This document shows positions 1-8,604 of a stretch of DNA of 25,305 nucleotides, piece after piece. Numbering within the stretch: position 1 is the first letter of the stretch; every line of letters begins with the position of its first letter. A program made the translations under genes and the position numbers. The DNA comes from JBKHDT01 sp049974825 (GTDB lineage: Bacteria > Pseudomonadota > Gammaproteobacteria > Halothiobacillales > Halothiobacillaceae): the NCBI GenBank assembly GCA_049974825.1, contig JBNGDJ010000026.1, positions 1 through 25,305 of the forward strand, in the 5' to 3' direction. The notes under the pieces were generated by a model. It was not told the DNA's origin. It saw only the letters and a program-made list of their open reading frames with translations, and ran no database searches.

Positions 1-2394
1 CGGCTGCTGGAGATCGTGCACGACTTCATGGTCTTCGACGCCGGCATCAAGAAGACCTGTCGCCACAATCAGTTCTTCGGTGTGCGTGCCGCGCAGGATT
101 ATGTTCAGCGGCGTCAGGGCGGCATCATCTGGCACACTCAGGGCAGCGGCAAGTCGCTGACCATGGTGTGGCTGGCAAAATGGATTCGCGAGAACGTGAA
201 GGATGCCCGGGTGTTGGTAATCACCGACCGCACCGAGCTGGACGAGCAGATAGAGAAGGTCTTCAAGGGAGTGGATGAGCAGATCCACCGCACCAAAAGT
301 GGCGCGGACCTGATCGATACCCTCAATCGCAGTGACGAATGGTTGATGGCTTCGCTAATCCACAAGTTCGGCGCCTCGGAGGAGGGCGATGTCGAGGCCT
401 TTATCCGGGACATGCGCAGTCATCTGCCGAAAGGCTTTCAGGCCAAGGGTAATCTGTTCGTGTTCGTGGACGAGTGTCACCGCACCCAGTCCGGCAAGCT
501 GCACGAGGCCATGAAGGCCCTGCTACCCGAGGCCCTGCTGATCGGCTTCACCGGCACGCCGCTGCTGAAGAAGGACAAGCGCAAGAGCATCGAAGTCTTC
601 GGCCCCTACATCCACAGCTACAAGTTCGACGAAGCTGTGGAGGATGGTGTGGTGCTGGATCTGCGCTACGAGGCGCGGGATATCGACCAGCAGGTGACTT
701 CTCAGACCAAGATCGACCAGTGGTTCGAGCTCAAGACCCAGGGCCTGAACGACTATGCCCGCGCCCAACTGAAGAAGCGCTGGGGCACGCTGCAGAAGGT
801 GCTCAGTTCCCGGGATCGGCTGGAGAAGATCGTCTCCGACATCCTCTGGGACATGGCCACCCGCGACCGGCTGATGAGCGGCCACGGCAACGCCATGCTG
901 GTAGCCGGCAGCATCTATTCGGCCTGCCGGCTGTTCGAGATGTTCCAGGCGACCGAACTGAAGGGCAAGTGCGCCATTGTCACCTCCTACGTGCCGTCCA
1001 CCGCCGATATCAAGGGTGAGGCGACCGGCGAAGGCGAGACCGAGAAGCTGCACCAGTACGAAATCTACCGCCGCATGCTGGCCGAGCACTTCGGCGAACC
1101 GGAAGAGACGGCCGTCAACAAGGTGGAGACCTTCGAGCAGGAGGTGAAGAAACGCTTCATTGACGAGCCCGGCCAGATGAAGCTGCTGATTGTGGTGGAC
1201 AAGCTGCTCACCGGCTTTGACGCCCCACCAGCCACCTACCTCTATATCGACAAGCAGATGCGCGACCACGGCCTGTTCCAGGCCATCTGCCGGGTAAATC
1301 GCCTGCACACCGAGGACAAGGAAGTCGGCTATATCGTCGACTACAAGGACCTGTTCAAGTCCCTGGAGCAGTCGATCCAGGACTACACGGGCGGGGCCTT
1401 CGATGCCTTCGACGCGGACGACGTGGAAGGGCTGCTGGAGGACCGGCTGGGCAAGGCGCGGGAACGGCTGGAAGCGGCCCGCGAAGCGATCAAGGCCCTG
1501 TGCGAGCCGGTAGATCCGCCCAAGGACAGCCCCGCCTACCGGCGCTATTTCGTCGGCCCCAGCGATGCGCCAGAGGTGCAGAAGGACAACGAACCGAAGC
1601 GGCTGGCCCTGTACAAGCACGTCGGCGCCTTTATGCGCGCCTACGCCGATCTGGCCAACGAGATGCCCCAAGCCGGCTACAGCGAGGCCGAGGCCGTCGC
1701 GATCAAGGCGGAGGTCGAGCACTACGAGAAGGTGCGGGAAGAGGTCAAGCTGGCCAGTGGTGACTACATCGACATGAAGATCTACGAGCCGGCCATGCGG
1801 CATCTGCTGGACACGTACCTCCGTGCGGATGAGAGTGAGAAGCTCTCGGCCTTCGACGACATGACGCTGGTGGAAATGGTAGTCGAGCGCGGCGAGGACG
1901 GGTTGGACAGCCTGCCGACATCAATCTCGGGTGACCGGGAGGCCATGGCCGAGACCATCGAGAACAACGTGCGCCGACTGATCATCGACGAGATGGCGGT
2001 CAATCCGAAGTACTACGAGAAGATGTCCGAACTGCTGGATGCCCTGATCGAGCAGCGGCGCCAGGAGGCGCTTGACTACAAGGAGTATCTGCGCCGCATC
2101 GTGGAATTGACGCGACAGGCGGCTCGGCGGGAGGAGAAGAACCGTTATCCCGCGGGAATCGAAACACCGGGGCAACAGGCCCTGTACGATAACCTGGGGC
2201 AGGATGCCACGCTGACTGTCCGGCTTGATGAAAAGATTCGAGCCGTGAAGAAGGCCGACTGGCGTGGCAACCGGTTCAAGGAGCGCGAGGTGCGCAACGC
2301 CATCGCCTCAATGCTGGAGATGCAGGTGCGTGAGACCGATCTCCCCGACGTGGACACCGTGCTTGAGCTGGTGAAGAACCAGAATGACTACTGA
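1..2394 (+). CDS. hsdR: Type I restriction enzyme R subunit (HsdR), 5' end outside window
   Basis: This is the motor and nuclease subunit of a type I restriction-modification complex. It translocates DNA using ATP and cuts DNA that lacks the host methylation. The frame is open to the left edge, so the N-terminal PD-ExK nuclease domain and the start lie outside. Visible superfamily 2 motifs are Walker A in HTQGSGKS (GSGKS at 142-156), the DECH box (469-480), FTGTP (547-561) and motif VI QAICRVNR (1279-1302). The last ~250 residues are helical and resemble the HsdR C-terminal domain that contacts the methylase. About 797 codons are visible, against roughly 1000 residues for the family, so 200-300 residues are missing. 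The hsdM and hsdS genes are not in the window and probably lie upstream. The stop overlaps the start of the next gene by 11 nt. Confidence 0.93.
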   Translation, partial: RLLEIVHDFMVFDAGIKKTCRHNQFFGVRAAQDYVQRRQGGIIWHTQGSGKSLTMVWLAKWIRENVKDARVLVITDRTELDEQIEKVFKGVDEQIHRTKSGADLIDTLNRSDEWLMASLIHKFGASEEGDVEAFIRDMRSHLPKGFQAKGNLFVFVDECHRTQSGKLHEAMKALLPEALLIGFTGTPLLKKDKRKSIEVFGPYIHSYKFDEAVEDGVVLDLRYEARDIDQQVTSQTKIDQWFELKTQGLNDYARAQLKKRWGTLQKVLSSRDRLEKIVSDILWDMATRDRLMSGHGNAMLVAGSIYSACRLFEMFQATELKGKCAIVTSYVPSTADIKGEATGEGETEKLHQYEIYRRMLAEHFGEPEETAVNKVETFEQEVKKRFIDEPGQMKLLIVVDKLLTGFDAPPATYLYIDKQMRDHGLFQAICRVNRLHTEDKEVGYIVDYKDLFKSLEQSIQDYTGGAFDAFDADDVEGLLEDRLGKARERLEAAREAIKALCEPVDPPKDSPAYRRYFVGPSDAPEVQKDNEPKRLALYKHVGAFMRAYADLANEMPQAGYSEAEAVAIKAEVEHYEKVREEVKLASGDYIDMKIYEPAMRHLLDTYLRADESEKLSAFDDMTLVEMVVERGEDGLDSLPTSISGDREAMAETIENNVRRLIIDEMAVNPKYYEKMSELLDALIEQRRQEALDYKEYLRRIVELTRQAARREEKNRYPAGIETPGQQALYDNLGQDATLTVRLDEKIRAVKKADWRGNRFKEREVRNAIASMLEMQVRETDLPDVDTVLELVKNQNDY

Positions 2395-3112
2395 GCGCAG
2401 TCATATCGAAGTAAGTGGTATCCCCGTGGAAATTCGCCGCAAGGCGATCAAGAACCTGCATGTGGGCGTCTACCCGCCCGACGGCAAGGTCCGGGTGGCC
2501 GCGCCGTCACACCTGGATGACGATGCCGTGCGGCTGGCGATTGTCTCGCGCCTGGGCTGGATTCGCCGCCAGCAACAGGGCTTTGTGCGCCAGGCGCGTC
2601 AGTCCGCCCGGGAGATGGTGACCGGGGAAAGCCACTACTTCGCGGGCAGGCGTTACCGGCTGAGTGTTGTGGAGCAGCCGGGCAATCCACGGGTGCGCGT
2701 GGTCAACAACACTACCCTTGAGCTGCAAGTCCGTCCGGGTGCCGACCGGGCCGCTCGGCAGCAGACGCTCGACGGTTGGTATCGGCGACAACTCAAAGCC
2801 CGCATCCCCGAACTTCTCGCCGCCTGGGAGCCAGTTGTGGGTGTGACGGTTTCTGATTGTCGCATCAGGCGAATGAAGACCCGCTGGGGGAGCTGCAATA
2901 TCGGTGCGGGGCGCATCTGGCTGAACCTGGAACTCGCCAAGAAGTCGCCGCGCTGCCTGGAATACATACTCGTACACGAAATGGTGCATCTGCTGGAGCG
3001 TCACCACACCGAGCGCTTCCGCGCCCTGATGGATCAATGCCTGCCGGATTGGCGCCTGCGCAAGGACGAACTGAACGAGACCCCGCTGGCACATGAGGAG
3101 TGGCATTACTGA
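2384..3112 (+). CDS. YgjP/SprT-like zinc metallopeptidase (DUF45, M48-type) coupled to hsdR
   Basis: The 242-residue protein has the YgjP/DUF45 signature. A KTRWGSC motif precedes the zinc site HEMVHLLERHH, in which H198 and H202 are zinc ligands, E199 is the catalytic base, and H208 is the likely third ligand. No signal peptide or membrane segment is visible, so it should be cytoplasmic. The ATG lies inside the last codons of hsdR (11-nt overlap) and has no clear Shine-Dalgarno of its own, which points to translational coupling. Metallopeptidases of this type are often found next to type I restriction genes. Their target is unknown to me. Turnover of restriction subunits or a defence role would be inference only. 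Confidence 0.88.
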   Translation: MTTERSHIEVSGIPVEIRRKAIKNLHVGVYPPDGKVRVAAPSHLDDDAVRLAIVSRLGWIRRQQQGFVRQARQSAREMVTGESHYFAGRRYRLSVVEQPGNPRVRVVNNTTLELQVRPGADRAARQQTLDGWYRRQLKARIPELLAAWEPVVGVTVSDCRIRRMKTRWGSCNIGAGRIWLNLELAKKSPRCLEYILVHEMVHLLERHHTERFRALMDQCLPDWRLRKDELNETPLAHEEWHY

Positions 3113-3259
3113 CGTTGCGCATGACAACGCATGGCAACGGACAAGCCGCTCAATGCTGCGTCACCAGGCCATGTGCCGGATGTCAAATCCTCCGCCTGGC
3201 CGCGGACTTGCCACCGGCAATCGCAGGCGCTCTCCCCTTGGCAAGGTCGATGTCCGATC

Positions 3260-3307
3260 GTGCAGAGTTTCCTCGGGCTTGTGCAGTGACGCCCGGGCCG
3301 ACCGGGC
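3260..3307 (+). repeat. Truncated mosaic copy of the dispersed palindrome family, ending in a GC stem-loop
   Basis: The copy starts with the family flank GTGCAGAGTTTCC (3260-3272). It continues with 3275-3301, which matches 13413-13439 at 24 of 27 positions (GGGCTTGTGCA, then a variable triplet, then ACGCCCGGGCCGA). It ends with the stem GCCCGG-gccga-CCGGGC (3291-3307) followed by TTT. The last part might act as a weak terminator for the hsdR/protease operon, but the T-run is only three bases. The rest of the 320-nt gap before this point (3113-3259) shows nothing I recognise. Confidence 0.65.
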
Positions 3308-3342
3308 TTTCATAATCCGACTGTTGTTGGGCTCACCCTTCG

Positions 3343-3380
3343 CTGTCATGATTCTGTCATATTGATTTTGCGTCTAAGAT
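3343..3380 (+). promoter_or_regulatory. Pho box and -10 element of the Na/Pi cotransporter gene
   Basis: Two exact CTGTCAT heptamers (3343-3349 and 3354-3360) start 11 bp apart with 4-bp AT-rich spacers (GATT, ATTG). This is the PhoB direct-repeat architecture. The 22-bp box ends at 3364, and the candidate -10 TAAGAT (3375-3380) begins 10 bp later, the usual spacing in PhoB promoters, where the box replaces the -35. The downstream gene is a phosphate transporter, which fits activation under phosphate starvation. Confidence 0.85.
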
Positions 3381-3389
3381 GACCGTTAG

Positions 3390-3410
3390 CCGGGATCATC
3401 GTGTTCCCGG
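3390..3410 (+). other. Leader hairpin upstream of the Na/Pi cotransporter start
   Basis: A perfect 6-bp inverted repeat, CCGGGA (3390-3395) and TCCCGG (3405-3410), flanks a 9-nt loop. It sits between the predicted transcription start and the Shine-Dalgarno (GGAGGA, 3425-3430), so it would form in the mRNA leader. Any role is unknown. Confidence 0.4.
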
Positions 3411-3434
3411 TCGCCTGGTTTTCTGGAGGACGGA

Positions 3435-5285
3435 ATGGATCCGGTTCTGGTTTTGACGTTTCTTGGCGGGGTGGGGCTGTTCCTGCTCGGCATGCGCCTG
3501 ATGACGGACGGGCTCAAGGTCGCCGCCGGCGACACCCTGCGCGAGATTCTTGCCCGGGGCACGGCTACTACGGGGCGGGGGATTCTCTCCGGCGTGGTCA
3601 TCACCGCCATGGTGCAGTCTTCCTCCGCCGTCATTTTTGCGACCGTCGGTTTCGTCAATGCCGGACTGCTGAGCCTGTTCCAGGCGGTGGGCGTGATTAT
3701 CGGCAGCAATGTCGGGACCACCGCCACCTCCTGGCTGGTGGCGATTGTGGGCTTCAAGGTCGATCTGCAGGCGCTGGCGCTGCCGGCCATTGCCTTGGGT
3801 ACCCTTTTGCGCGTTACCGGCAACGGCAGTCGGCGCGCCGCCTTGGGCGATGCGCTGACAGGCTTCGGGGTGTTCTTCCTGGGGCTGGACGTGCTCAAGG
3901 GCTCCTTCGAGGATTTCGGGGAATCGGTTGACCTGGAATCCTTTGTCGGCCACGGATTGTTCAGTCTGCTGGCCTTTATGCTCGTGGGCATCGTGATGAC
4001 GGTGGTCATGAATTCCTCCAGCGCTTCGCTGGCCATTACCCTGACGGCCGCGGGTTCCGGGCTGATTCCCCTGGATTCGGCGGCAGCCATGGTGATCGGC
4101 GCCAACGTGGGCACTACCTCCACGGCGCTGTTTGCGGTGATCGGCGCGACTTCGGCGGCCAAGCGGGCCGCATCGGCGCATGTTGTCTTCAATGCAGTGA
4201 CGGGTATCGTGGCCTTTGTCACCATGCCCCTGCTGTTGTGGCTGGTGGCCCAGGCGGCGGACTGGTTGCGTCTTGACCCGGGCCCGGCAACCTATCTTGC
4301 GATCTTCCATACCTTGACCAAGCTGCTGGGCACGGCGATTTTCTGGCCGCTTGCGCCCACCCTGGTCGGGTTTCTCGAATCGCGCTTTCTTTCGATCGAG
4401 GAGGACGAGGGCCGTCCCCGGCATCTGGACCGGAACGTGGCCGGTACGCCGGACCTGGCGCTTGAGGCGCTCGCGCTGGAACTGCGACGCGTTGGCGAAA
4501 TGGCCCGCCGCGGGGCCAAGGACGTGCTCAGCTCGGAGGCCGGCACTTCGGTTGATCGGCTGGCGCGGGAGCGGGCCGTGATCGAGCGACTGCTGCAGGC
4601 GGCGCGTGATTTTGCCCTGCAGGTCCAGACCGGGCAGGTGCCGTCGGCCATTGCCGAGCGGTTTCCGGACGCCTTGCGCGTCGGCCAGTACTACGGTGAT
4701 GTGGCCGAGCATGTGGCCACGGTGGCCGAGCTTGAGGGCCGGCTGTCCGAGCTGGATGATCGAGAACTGGTCGAGACACTTGCGCGGTTTCGCGCCCGTG
4801 CGGCTCAGGTGCTGGATGTGAGCGATCCCTGGGTCGAGGGCTTTCGCATGAAGCCGCTCAAGCAGGCGATGAAGGAATTTGAGGCCGAGTATCAGGCGCT
4901 GAAGGCCCTGCTGCTTCATTGTGGCGTCGAAGGACGTATTTCCATGCGCCAGATGGTGGTTCGGCTTGACGAGATTTCGGCGATTCGCCGGATCATGGAT
5001 CAGGCCTTCAAGGCGGCCCGGCTGACTAAACACCTGCGCAAGACGCTCTACCAGGCTCAGGAACTGGTCGAAGAGGAGGAAGAGGCCGTGCAGGGCGGTC
5101 ACGACCCGGCTCGTCAGTCGGGCGCGTCTTCACCCGGCACGCCGGAGGCAGCCGGGGAGGGGGTATCCGATCCGCCGGGACCGCTTGCCGGAAAAGATCC
5201 ACCAGACCAGCCAGCCCTGCCGGAGGCTGAGAATCCGCCTGCGCGGCTTAACGCTCCGCCGGATACCGGCGCCTCTTCACGCTGA
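3435..5285 (+). CDS. Na+/phosphate cotransporter with C-terminal PhoU-like domain
   Basis: This is an inner-membrane PNaS-family (SLC34-like) phosphate transporter. The N-terminal ~315 residues hold the two inverted Na_Pi_cotrans repeats. Their signatures are QSSS (61-64) with SNVGTT (91-96), and NSSS (193-196) with ANVGTT (223-228), set in hydrophobic helices. Residues about 340-545 are charged and helical, as in the PhoU-like tails of bacterial NptA-type proteins. The last ~70 residues are rich in proline, glycine and alanine and look disordered, which is longer than I expect for the family. GGAGGA 4 nt upstream fixes the ATG. A Pho box precedes the gene, so phosphate-starvation control is likely. 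The gene stands alone and is convergent with the rluA-type gene. Confidence 0.93.
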   Translation: MDPVLVLTFLGGVGLFLLGMRLMTDGLKVAAGDTLREILARGTATTGRGILSGVVITAMVQSSSAVIFATVGFVNAGLLSLFQAVGVIIGSNVGTTATSWLVAIVGFKVDLQALALPAIALGTLLRVTGNGSRRAALGDALTGFGVFFLGLDVLKGSFEDFGESVDLESFVGHGLFSLLAFMLVGIVMTVVMNSSSASLAITLTAAGSGLIPLDSAAAMVIGANVGTTSTALFAVIGATSAAKRAASAHVVFNAVTGIVAFVTMPLLLWLVAQAADWLRLDPGPATYLAIFHTLTKLLGTAIFWPLAPTLVGFLESRFLSIEEDEGRPRHLDRNVAGTPDLALEALALELRRVGEMARRGAKDVLSSEAGTSVDRLARERAVIERLLQAARDFALQVQTGQVPSAIAERFPDALRVGQYYGDVAEHVATVAELEGRLSELDDRELVETLARFRARAAQVLDVSDPWVEGFRMKPLKQAMKEFEAEYQALKALLLHCGVEGRISMRQMVVRLDEISAIRRIMDQAFKAARLTKHLRKTLYQAQELVEEEEEAVQGGHDPARQSGASSPGTPEAAGEGVSDPPGPLAGKDPPDQPALPEAENPPARLNAPPDTGASSR

Positions 5286-5289
5286 CCTG

Positions 5290-5322
5290 GCCCCTGCAGT
5301 GATTCGCGAGATCAGGCAGGGC
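5290..5322. terminator. Stem-loop between convergent genes, possible bidirectional terminator
   Basis: GCCCCTGC (5290-5297) can pair with GCAGGGC (5316-5322) with one bulged base, and TGAT/ATCA inside extends the stem. It lies in the 71-nt gap between the convergent cotransporter and pseudouridine synthase genes. No T-tract follows on either strand, so the assignment is weak. Confidence 0.3.
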
Positions 5323-5356
5323 ATTGGCCTTGTGCAAACCTTGCTTTGAAACGGGC

Positions 5357-6022
5357 TCAGAACGATTCGGGCAGGGTAAAGGTCAGCCACTCGCCAGAGA
5401 TCGGATGCGTGAATGCCAGGTCCCGGGCGTGGAGCATGAGCCGCCCGGATTGCGCCTGCACCTCTCTGGGGGCATAGAGCGTGTCGCCAAGAATCGGATG
5501 GCCCAGTGCCTGCATGTGTACCCGCAGCTGGTGGCCGCGTCCGGTCACCGGCGAAAGCCGCACCCGGCTGTGCTCGCCCTTGCGTTCGATGACTTGCCAT
5601 TGTGTCACCGCGGCCCGCCCGTCGGTACGGATGCACTGGCGCGGCTTGCGTTCGGGGTCAGGGTCTGGGCCGATGGGCCGCTCAATGCGCCCTGAATCAT
5701 CGGTCGGCTCACCGGCCACCAGGGCAATGTAGCCCTTGTTTACCGCGCGCTGGGCAAATGCCTGAGACAGCCGGCTGTGGGCCCGTGCGTGGCGGGCCAG
5801 CACCAGCAGGCCCGAGGTGTCCCAGTCGAGGCGGTGCACGATCCGGGCTTCCGGAAACTCTCGCATCACCCGGGCGATCAGGCAGTCCTTCTTGTGCGCG
5901 GCCTTGCCGGGCACGGTCAGCATGCGTGTCGGCTTGCCCACCACCAGCAGGTGCTCGTCCTCGTGGACCAGCGTCCAGGGTTCGTCCGTGTCGGTGACAC
6001 CGACGGCGCGCTCGTCAGTCAT
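5357..6022 (-). CDS. rluA: RluA-family pseudouridine synthase
   Basis: The enzyme converts uridine to pseudouridine in structured RNA. At 221 residues with no S4 domain it matches the compact RluA type (E. coli RluA, 219 aa), which modifies 23S rRNA and tRNA. The catalytic motif is HRLDWDTSG with nucleophile D66, and the C-terminal family motif GRGHQLRVHM is intact. The ATG overlaps the glnD stop by 8 nt, so it is very probably co-translated as the third gene of map-glnD-rluA. The exact RNA target cannot be read from sequence. A TruC-like or other RluA paralogue remains possible, so the symbol is less certain than the family. Confidence 0.9.
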   Translation of the reverse strand: MTDERAVGVTDTDEPWTLVHEDEHLLVVGKPTRMLTVPGKAAHKKDCLIARVMREFPEARIVHRLDWDTSGLLVLARHARAHSRLSQAFAQRAVNKGYIALVAGEPTDDSGRIERPIGPDPDPERKPRQCIRTDGRAAVTQWQVIERKGEHSRVRLSPVTGRGHQLRVHMQALGHPILGDTLYAPREVQAQSGRLMLHARDLAFTHPISGEWLTFTLPESF

Positions 6023-8597
6023 CCTCGTCCAGGCTGCCGAGCAGCATGTCCCGAAGCCGCTGCTGCCGGTCCTTGTCTTCTACCGGCCGACCGCTTTCGT
6101 CGACGATGAAAAAGGCATCCTCGACGCGCTCGCCCAGTGTGCTGATGCGGGCGTGCAGCAAGTGCACATCCGCCCGCCAGAGCGCATCGGCCAGCCGGGC
6201 CAGCAGGCCCGGGCGGTCCTTGGTGGTGACCTGAAGGCAGGTGCGGGCGCGAGCCTCGTCCCGCGAGAAACAGATCTCGGTGGGTACTGAAAAGGGCTTG
6301 AGATCCCGTGCCGGACGGCGTTTGAGCGGGGGCAGAGGCACCTCGGGGTGGTCGATGGCGTCCATCAGTCGCCCGCGCAGAGAATCCAGAAGCCAGGGAT
6401 CGGTGATCGGCTGGCCGTCGCGGTCGAGCACGAAGAACTCGATCAGCATCCAGCCGTTGCGGGCGATGGTCAGATTGGCTCCCTGCACGTTCAGGCGCTC
6501 CTGGTCGACCCGGGCGGCGAGCTGGGTGAACAGGGCCGGGTGAAGGGGGCTGTAGACCAAAAGCTGCGTGGTGTGGCTCTGCGGATCCGGCTGGATCTCG
6601 ACCCGTCGGTCGGACGGGTCAAGCACCAGTCGCGCGTGACGCAGGATTTCCGAGGGGTAGTAGCGCAGAAAGTACTCTTCGGGCAGGGAGTCCAGCCAGC
6701 CGGAGAGCGCCGCCATGTCCAGCGAAGCCTCCCGGGCCAGTGCCAGCGTTTCCTCCCGCGTCTCGTCCAGCATCTGGCCGATCGGCTGCTGCCCGCGCTC
6801 GAAATAGTCCCGGGTGCTGCGGTACAGCCGGCAGAGCAGGTTGTCCCGCCAGGACGTCCACAGCTTGGGGTTGGTGGCCCGGATGTCCGCCATGGTCAGC
6901 AGATACAGGTAGTCCAGCCGCCGGGGGCTGCCGACCTTCTGCGCAAAGGCGGTGACGACTTCCGGGTCGTCGATGTCACGCCGCTGCGCGGTGAACGACA
7001 TGGTCAGGTGCTCGCGCACCAGCCAGGCGACCAGGGCCGTGTCCTCGGGTGCCAGCCCGTGGGCCGAGCAGAATGCCTCGGCGTCAATGGCGCCCAGTTC
7101 TTCGTGATCCCCTCCGCGCCCCTTGGCGATGTCGTGGAACAGCGCCGCCAGGTAAAGCAGACAGGGCTGGTCGATGCGCTGGAATACCGAATGCCCCAGC
7201 GGGTGCTCGTCAGCCAGTTCGGGGACGGAAAACCGCCGGAGATTGCGGATCACGAACAGCGTGTGCTCGTCCACCGTGTACAGGTGGTAGAGGTCGAACT
7301 GCATTCGGCCGACAATGGCCGAAAACTCGGGAATGTAGGCAGCCAGTACGCCGAATCGGTTCATGCGCCTGAGCGCCGAGAACACGCCGCGGGGTGACTG
7401 CAGAATTTCCATGAACAGCCGCCGCGCCATGGCGTTGCCGCGAAAGCCCTCGTCGATGACCGACAGGTTGGCCCGAAGCTGGCGAATCGTGGCGGCAGAG
7501 ACACCCCGAAGTTCCGGGTGCCGCGCCAGGAGCAGAAAGACCTCGAACAGCGCCGTCGGCGAGCGCATGAACACCTGCGCGTCGCGCGTCTCCAGGAACC
7601 CGTTGCGCACCACAAAGCGCGGACTGATGACCCGGGGCGCGGTGTCGCCGTCTGCGGCCAGGCGTTCCTCGAACATCTGCATCAGCAGGCCGTTGAGCCG
7701 CTCGGTTTCCGTCACGGCCCGGAAGTAGGCCTGCATGAAGCATTCGACGGCCAGGTTGCCGTCCTCGTCGCTCTGGTAGCCGAACTGGCCGGCCAGTTCC
7801 TTCTGGTAGGCGAGCAGCAGTCGCTCTTCGGGACGCTGCTGGGACAGGTGCAGGGCAATGCGAATGCGGGCAAGTCGCTGGAAGTTGGCCTCAAGCGACC
7901 GAAACTCGGTGTCCGTCAGCAGGCCGACCTCGTGCATCTCGGCAAGCGACGCGGCCCCGTTGAGGCGGGCGGCGATCCAGCGCACCGTCTGGATGTCGCG
8001 CAGGCCGCCCGGGCTTTCCTTGACGTTGGGCTCGATCTTGAAGCCCGTATCCTCGTACTTGGCGTGACGGGCCTGCTGCTCGGCCAGCTTGGCCTTGAGA
8101 AAGGCCGGCGGCGGCCAGAAGCTCTCGTCGCGGATCCCGGAGCGGAACTGCCGGAACAGGGCGCGGCTGCCGGCCAGCAGCCGCGCGTCCATGTAGTTGG
8201 TGGCCACCGTGATGTCGGCCATGCCCTCGTTGCGGCATTCGTTCAGCGTGCGCACGCTGTGGCCGACGTGCAGCTTGAGATCCCAGAGCCCGTGCAGAAA
8301 GTCGTGGATGCCCACGTCGCAGACATCGTCACGTTGCAGCAGGATTAGAAGGTCGATATCCGATTGCGGAAAAAGCTCTCGCCGGCCGTAGCCCCCGACG
8401 GCCACCAGCGCCAGATCCTCCCGATCCGGCAGGCAGGTCTGCCAGATTCGCGTAAGGATTTCGTCCGTGACGGCACTGCGCCTGTCGAGCAGGGCCCGGG
8501 CATCCATGTCGGGGCCGAGGGCGGCGCGTTCGTCCTCGGCCAGCGACTCCAGGGTCGCGCCGAGTTCGGGAAGCAGGGCGTTCAGGCGCGTCTGCAT
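6015..8597 (-). CDS. glnD: Bifunctional [protein-PII] uridylyltransferase/uridylyl-removing enzyme
   Basis: GlnD senses glutamine and adds or removes UMP on PII proteins, so controlling glutamine synthetase and nitrogen gene expression. The order of its 860 residues (E. coli 890) is complete. The nucleotidyltransferase domain has GGYGRREL (68-75) and the metal-binding SDID (79-82). The HD hydrolase domain has H445 in TVDEH and the H488-D489 pair in LFHDIAKG. Two C-terminal ACT domains follow, near 700-760 and 785-845, the second with KDRPGLLARLADAL. It lies 7 nt after map and overlaps the rluA-type gene by 8 nt, forming a tight operon. No PII gene is in the window. Confidence 0.97.
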   Translation of the reverse strand: MQTRLNALLPELGATLESLAEDERAALGPDMDARALLDRRSAVTDEILTRIWQTCLPDREDLALVAVGGYGRRELFPQSDIDLLILLQRDDVCDVGIHDFLHGLWDLKLHVGHSVRTLNECRNEGMADITVATNYMDARLLAGSRALFRQFRSGIRDESFWPPPAFLKAKLAEQQARHAKYEDTGFKIEPNVKESPGGLRDIQTVRWIAARLNGAASLAEMHEVGLLTDTEFRSLEANFQRLARIRIALHLSQQRPEERLLLAYQKELAGQFGYQSDEDGNLAVECFMQAYFRAVTETERLNGLLMQMFEERLAADGDTAPRVISPRFVVRNGFLETRDAQVFMRSPTALFEVFLLLARHPELRGVSAATIRQLRANLSVIDEGFRGNAMARRLFMEILQSPRGVFSALRRMNRFGVLAAYIPEFSAIVGRMQFDLYHLYTVDEHTLFVIRNLRRFSVPELADEHPLGHSVFQRIDQPCLLYLAALFHDIAKGRGGDHEELGAIDAEAFCSAHGLAPEDTALVAWLVREHLTMSFTAQRRDIDDPEVVTAFAQKVGSPRRLDYLYLLTMADIRATNPKLWTSWRDNLLCRLYRSTRDYFERGQQPIGQMLDETREETLALAREASLDMAALSGWLDSLPEEYFLRYYPSEILRHARLVLDPSDRRVEIQPDPQSHTTQLLVYSPLHPALFTQLAARVDQERLNVQGANLTIARNGWMLIEFFVLDRDGQPITDPWLLDSLRGRLMDAIDHPEVPLPPLKRRPARDLKPFSVPTEICFSRDEARARTCLQVTTKDRPGLLARLADALWRADVHLLHARISTLGERVEDAFFIVDESGRPVEDKDRQQRLRDMLLGSLDEDD

Positions 8598-8604
8598 GAG
8601 TGGT

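Noticed and set aside
523..1803. Antisense open frame (426 codons) over hsdR
   Set aside because: hsdR helicase motifs lie on the plus strand throughout. The antisense frame has no recognisable domain.
3093..3365. Small plus-strand gene between the metalloprotease and the cotransporter
   Set aside because: The open frame runs through the repeat and the Pho box, has no ribosome site, and its composition looks random.
3396..5102. Long antisense open frame (568 codons) over the phosphate cotransporter
   Set aside because: The plus strand encodes a complete family member with clear motifs and a ribosome site. The antisense product is His/Gln/Arg-rich with no motif, typical of the shadow frame of a GC-rich gene.
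5327..5345. Fragment CCTTGTGCAAACC after the cotransporter gene as a repeat copy
   Set aside because: Only CTTGTGCA is shared, which is too short to separate from chance.
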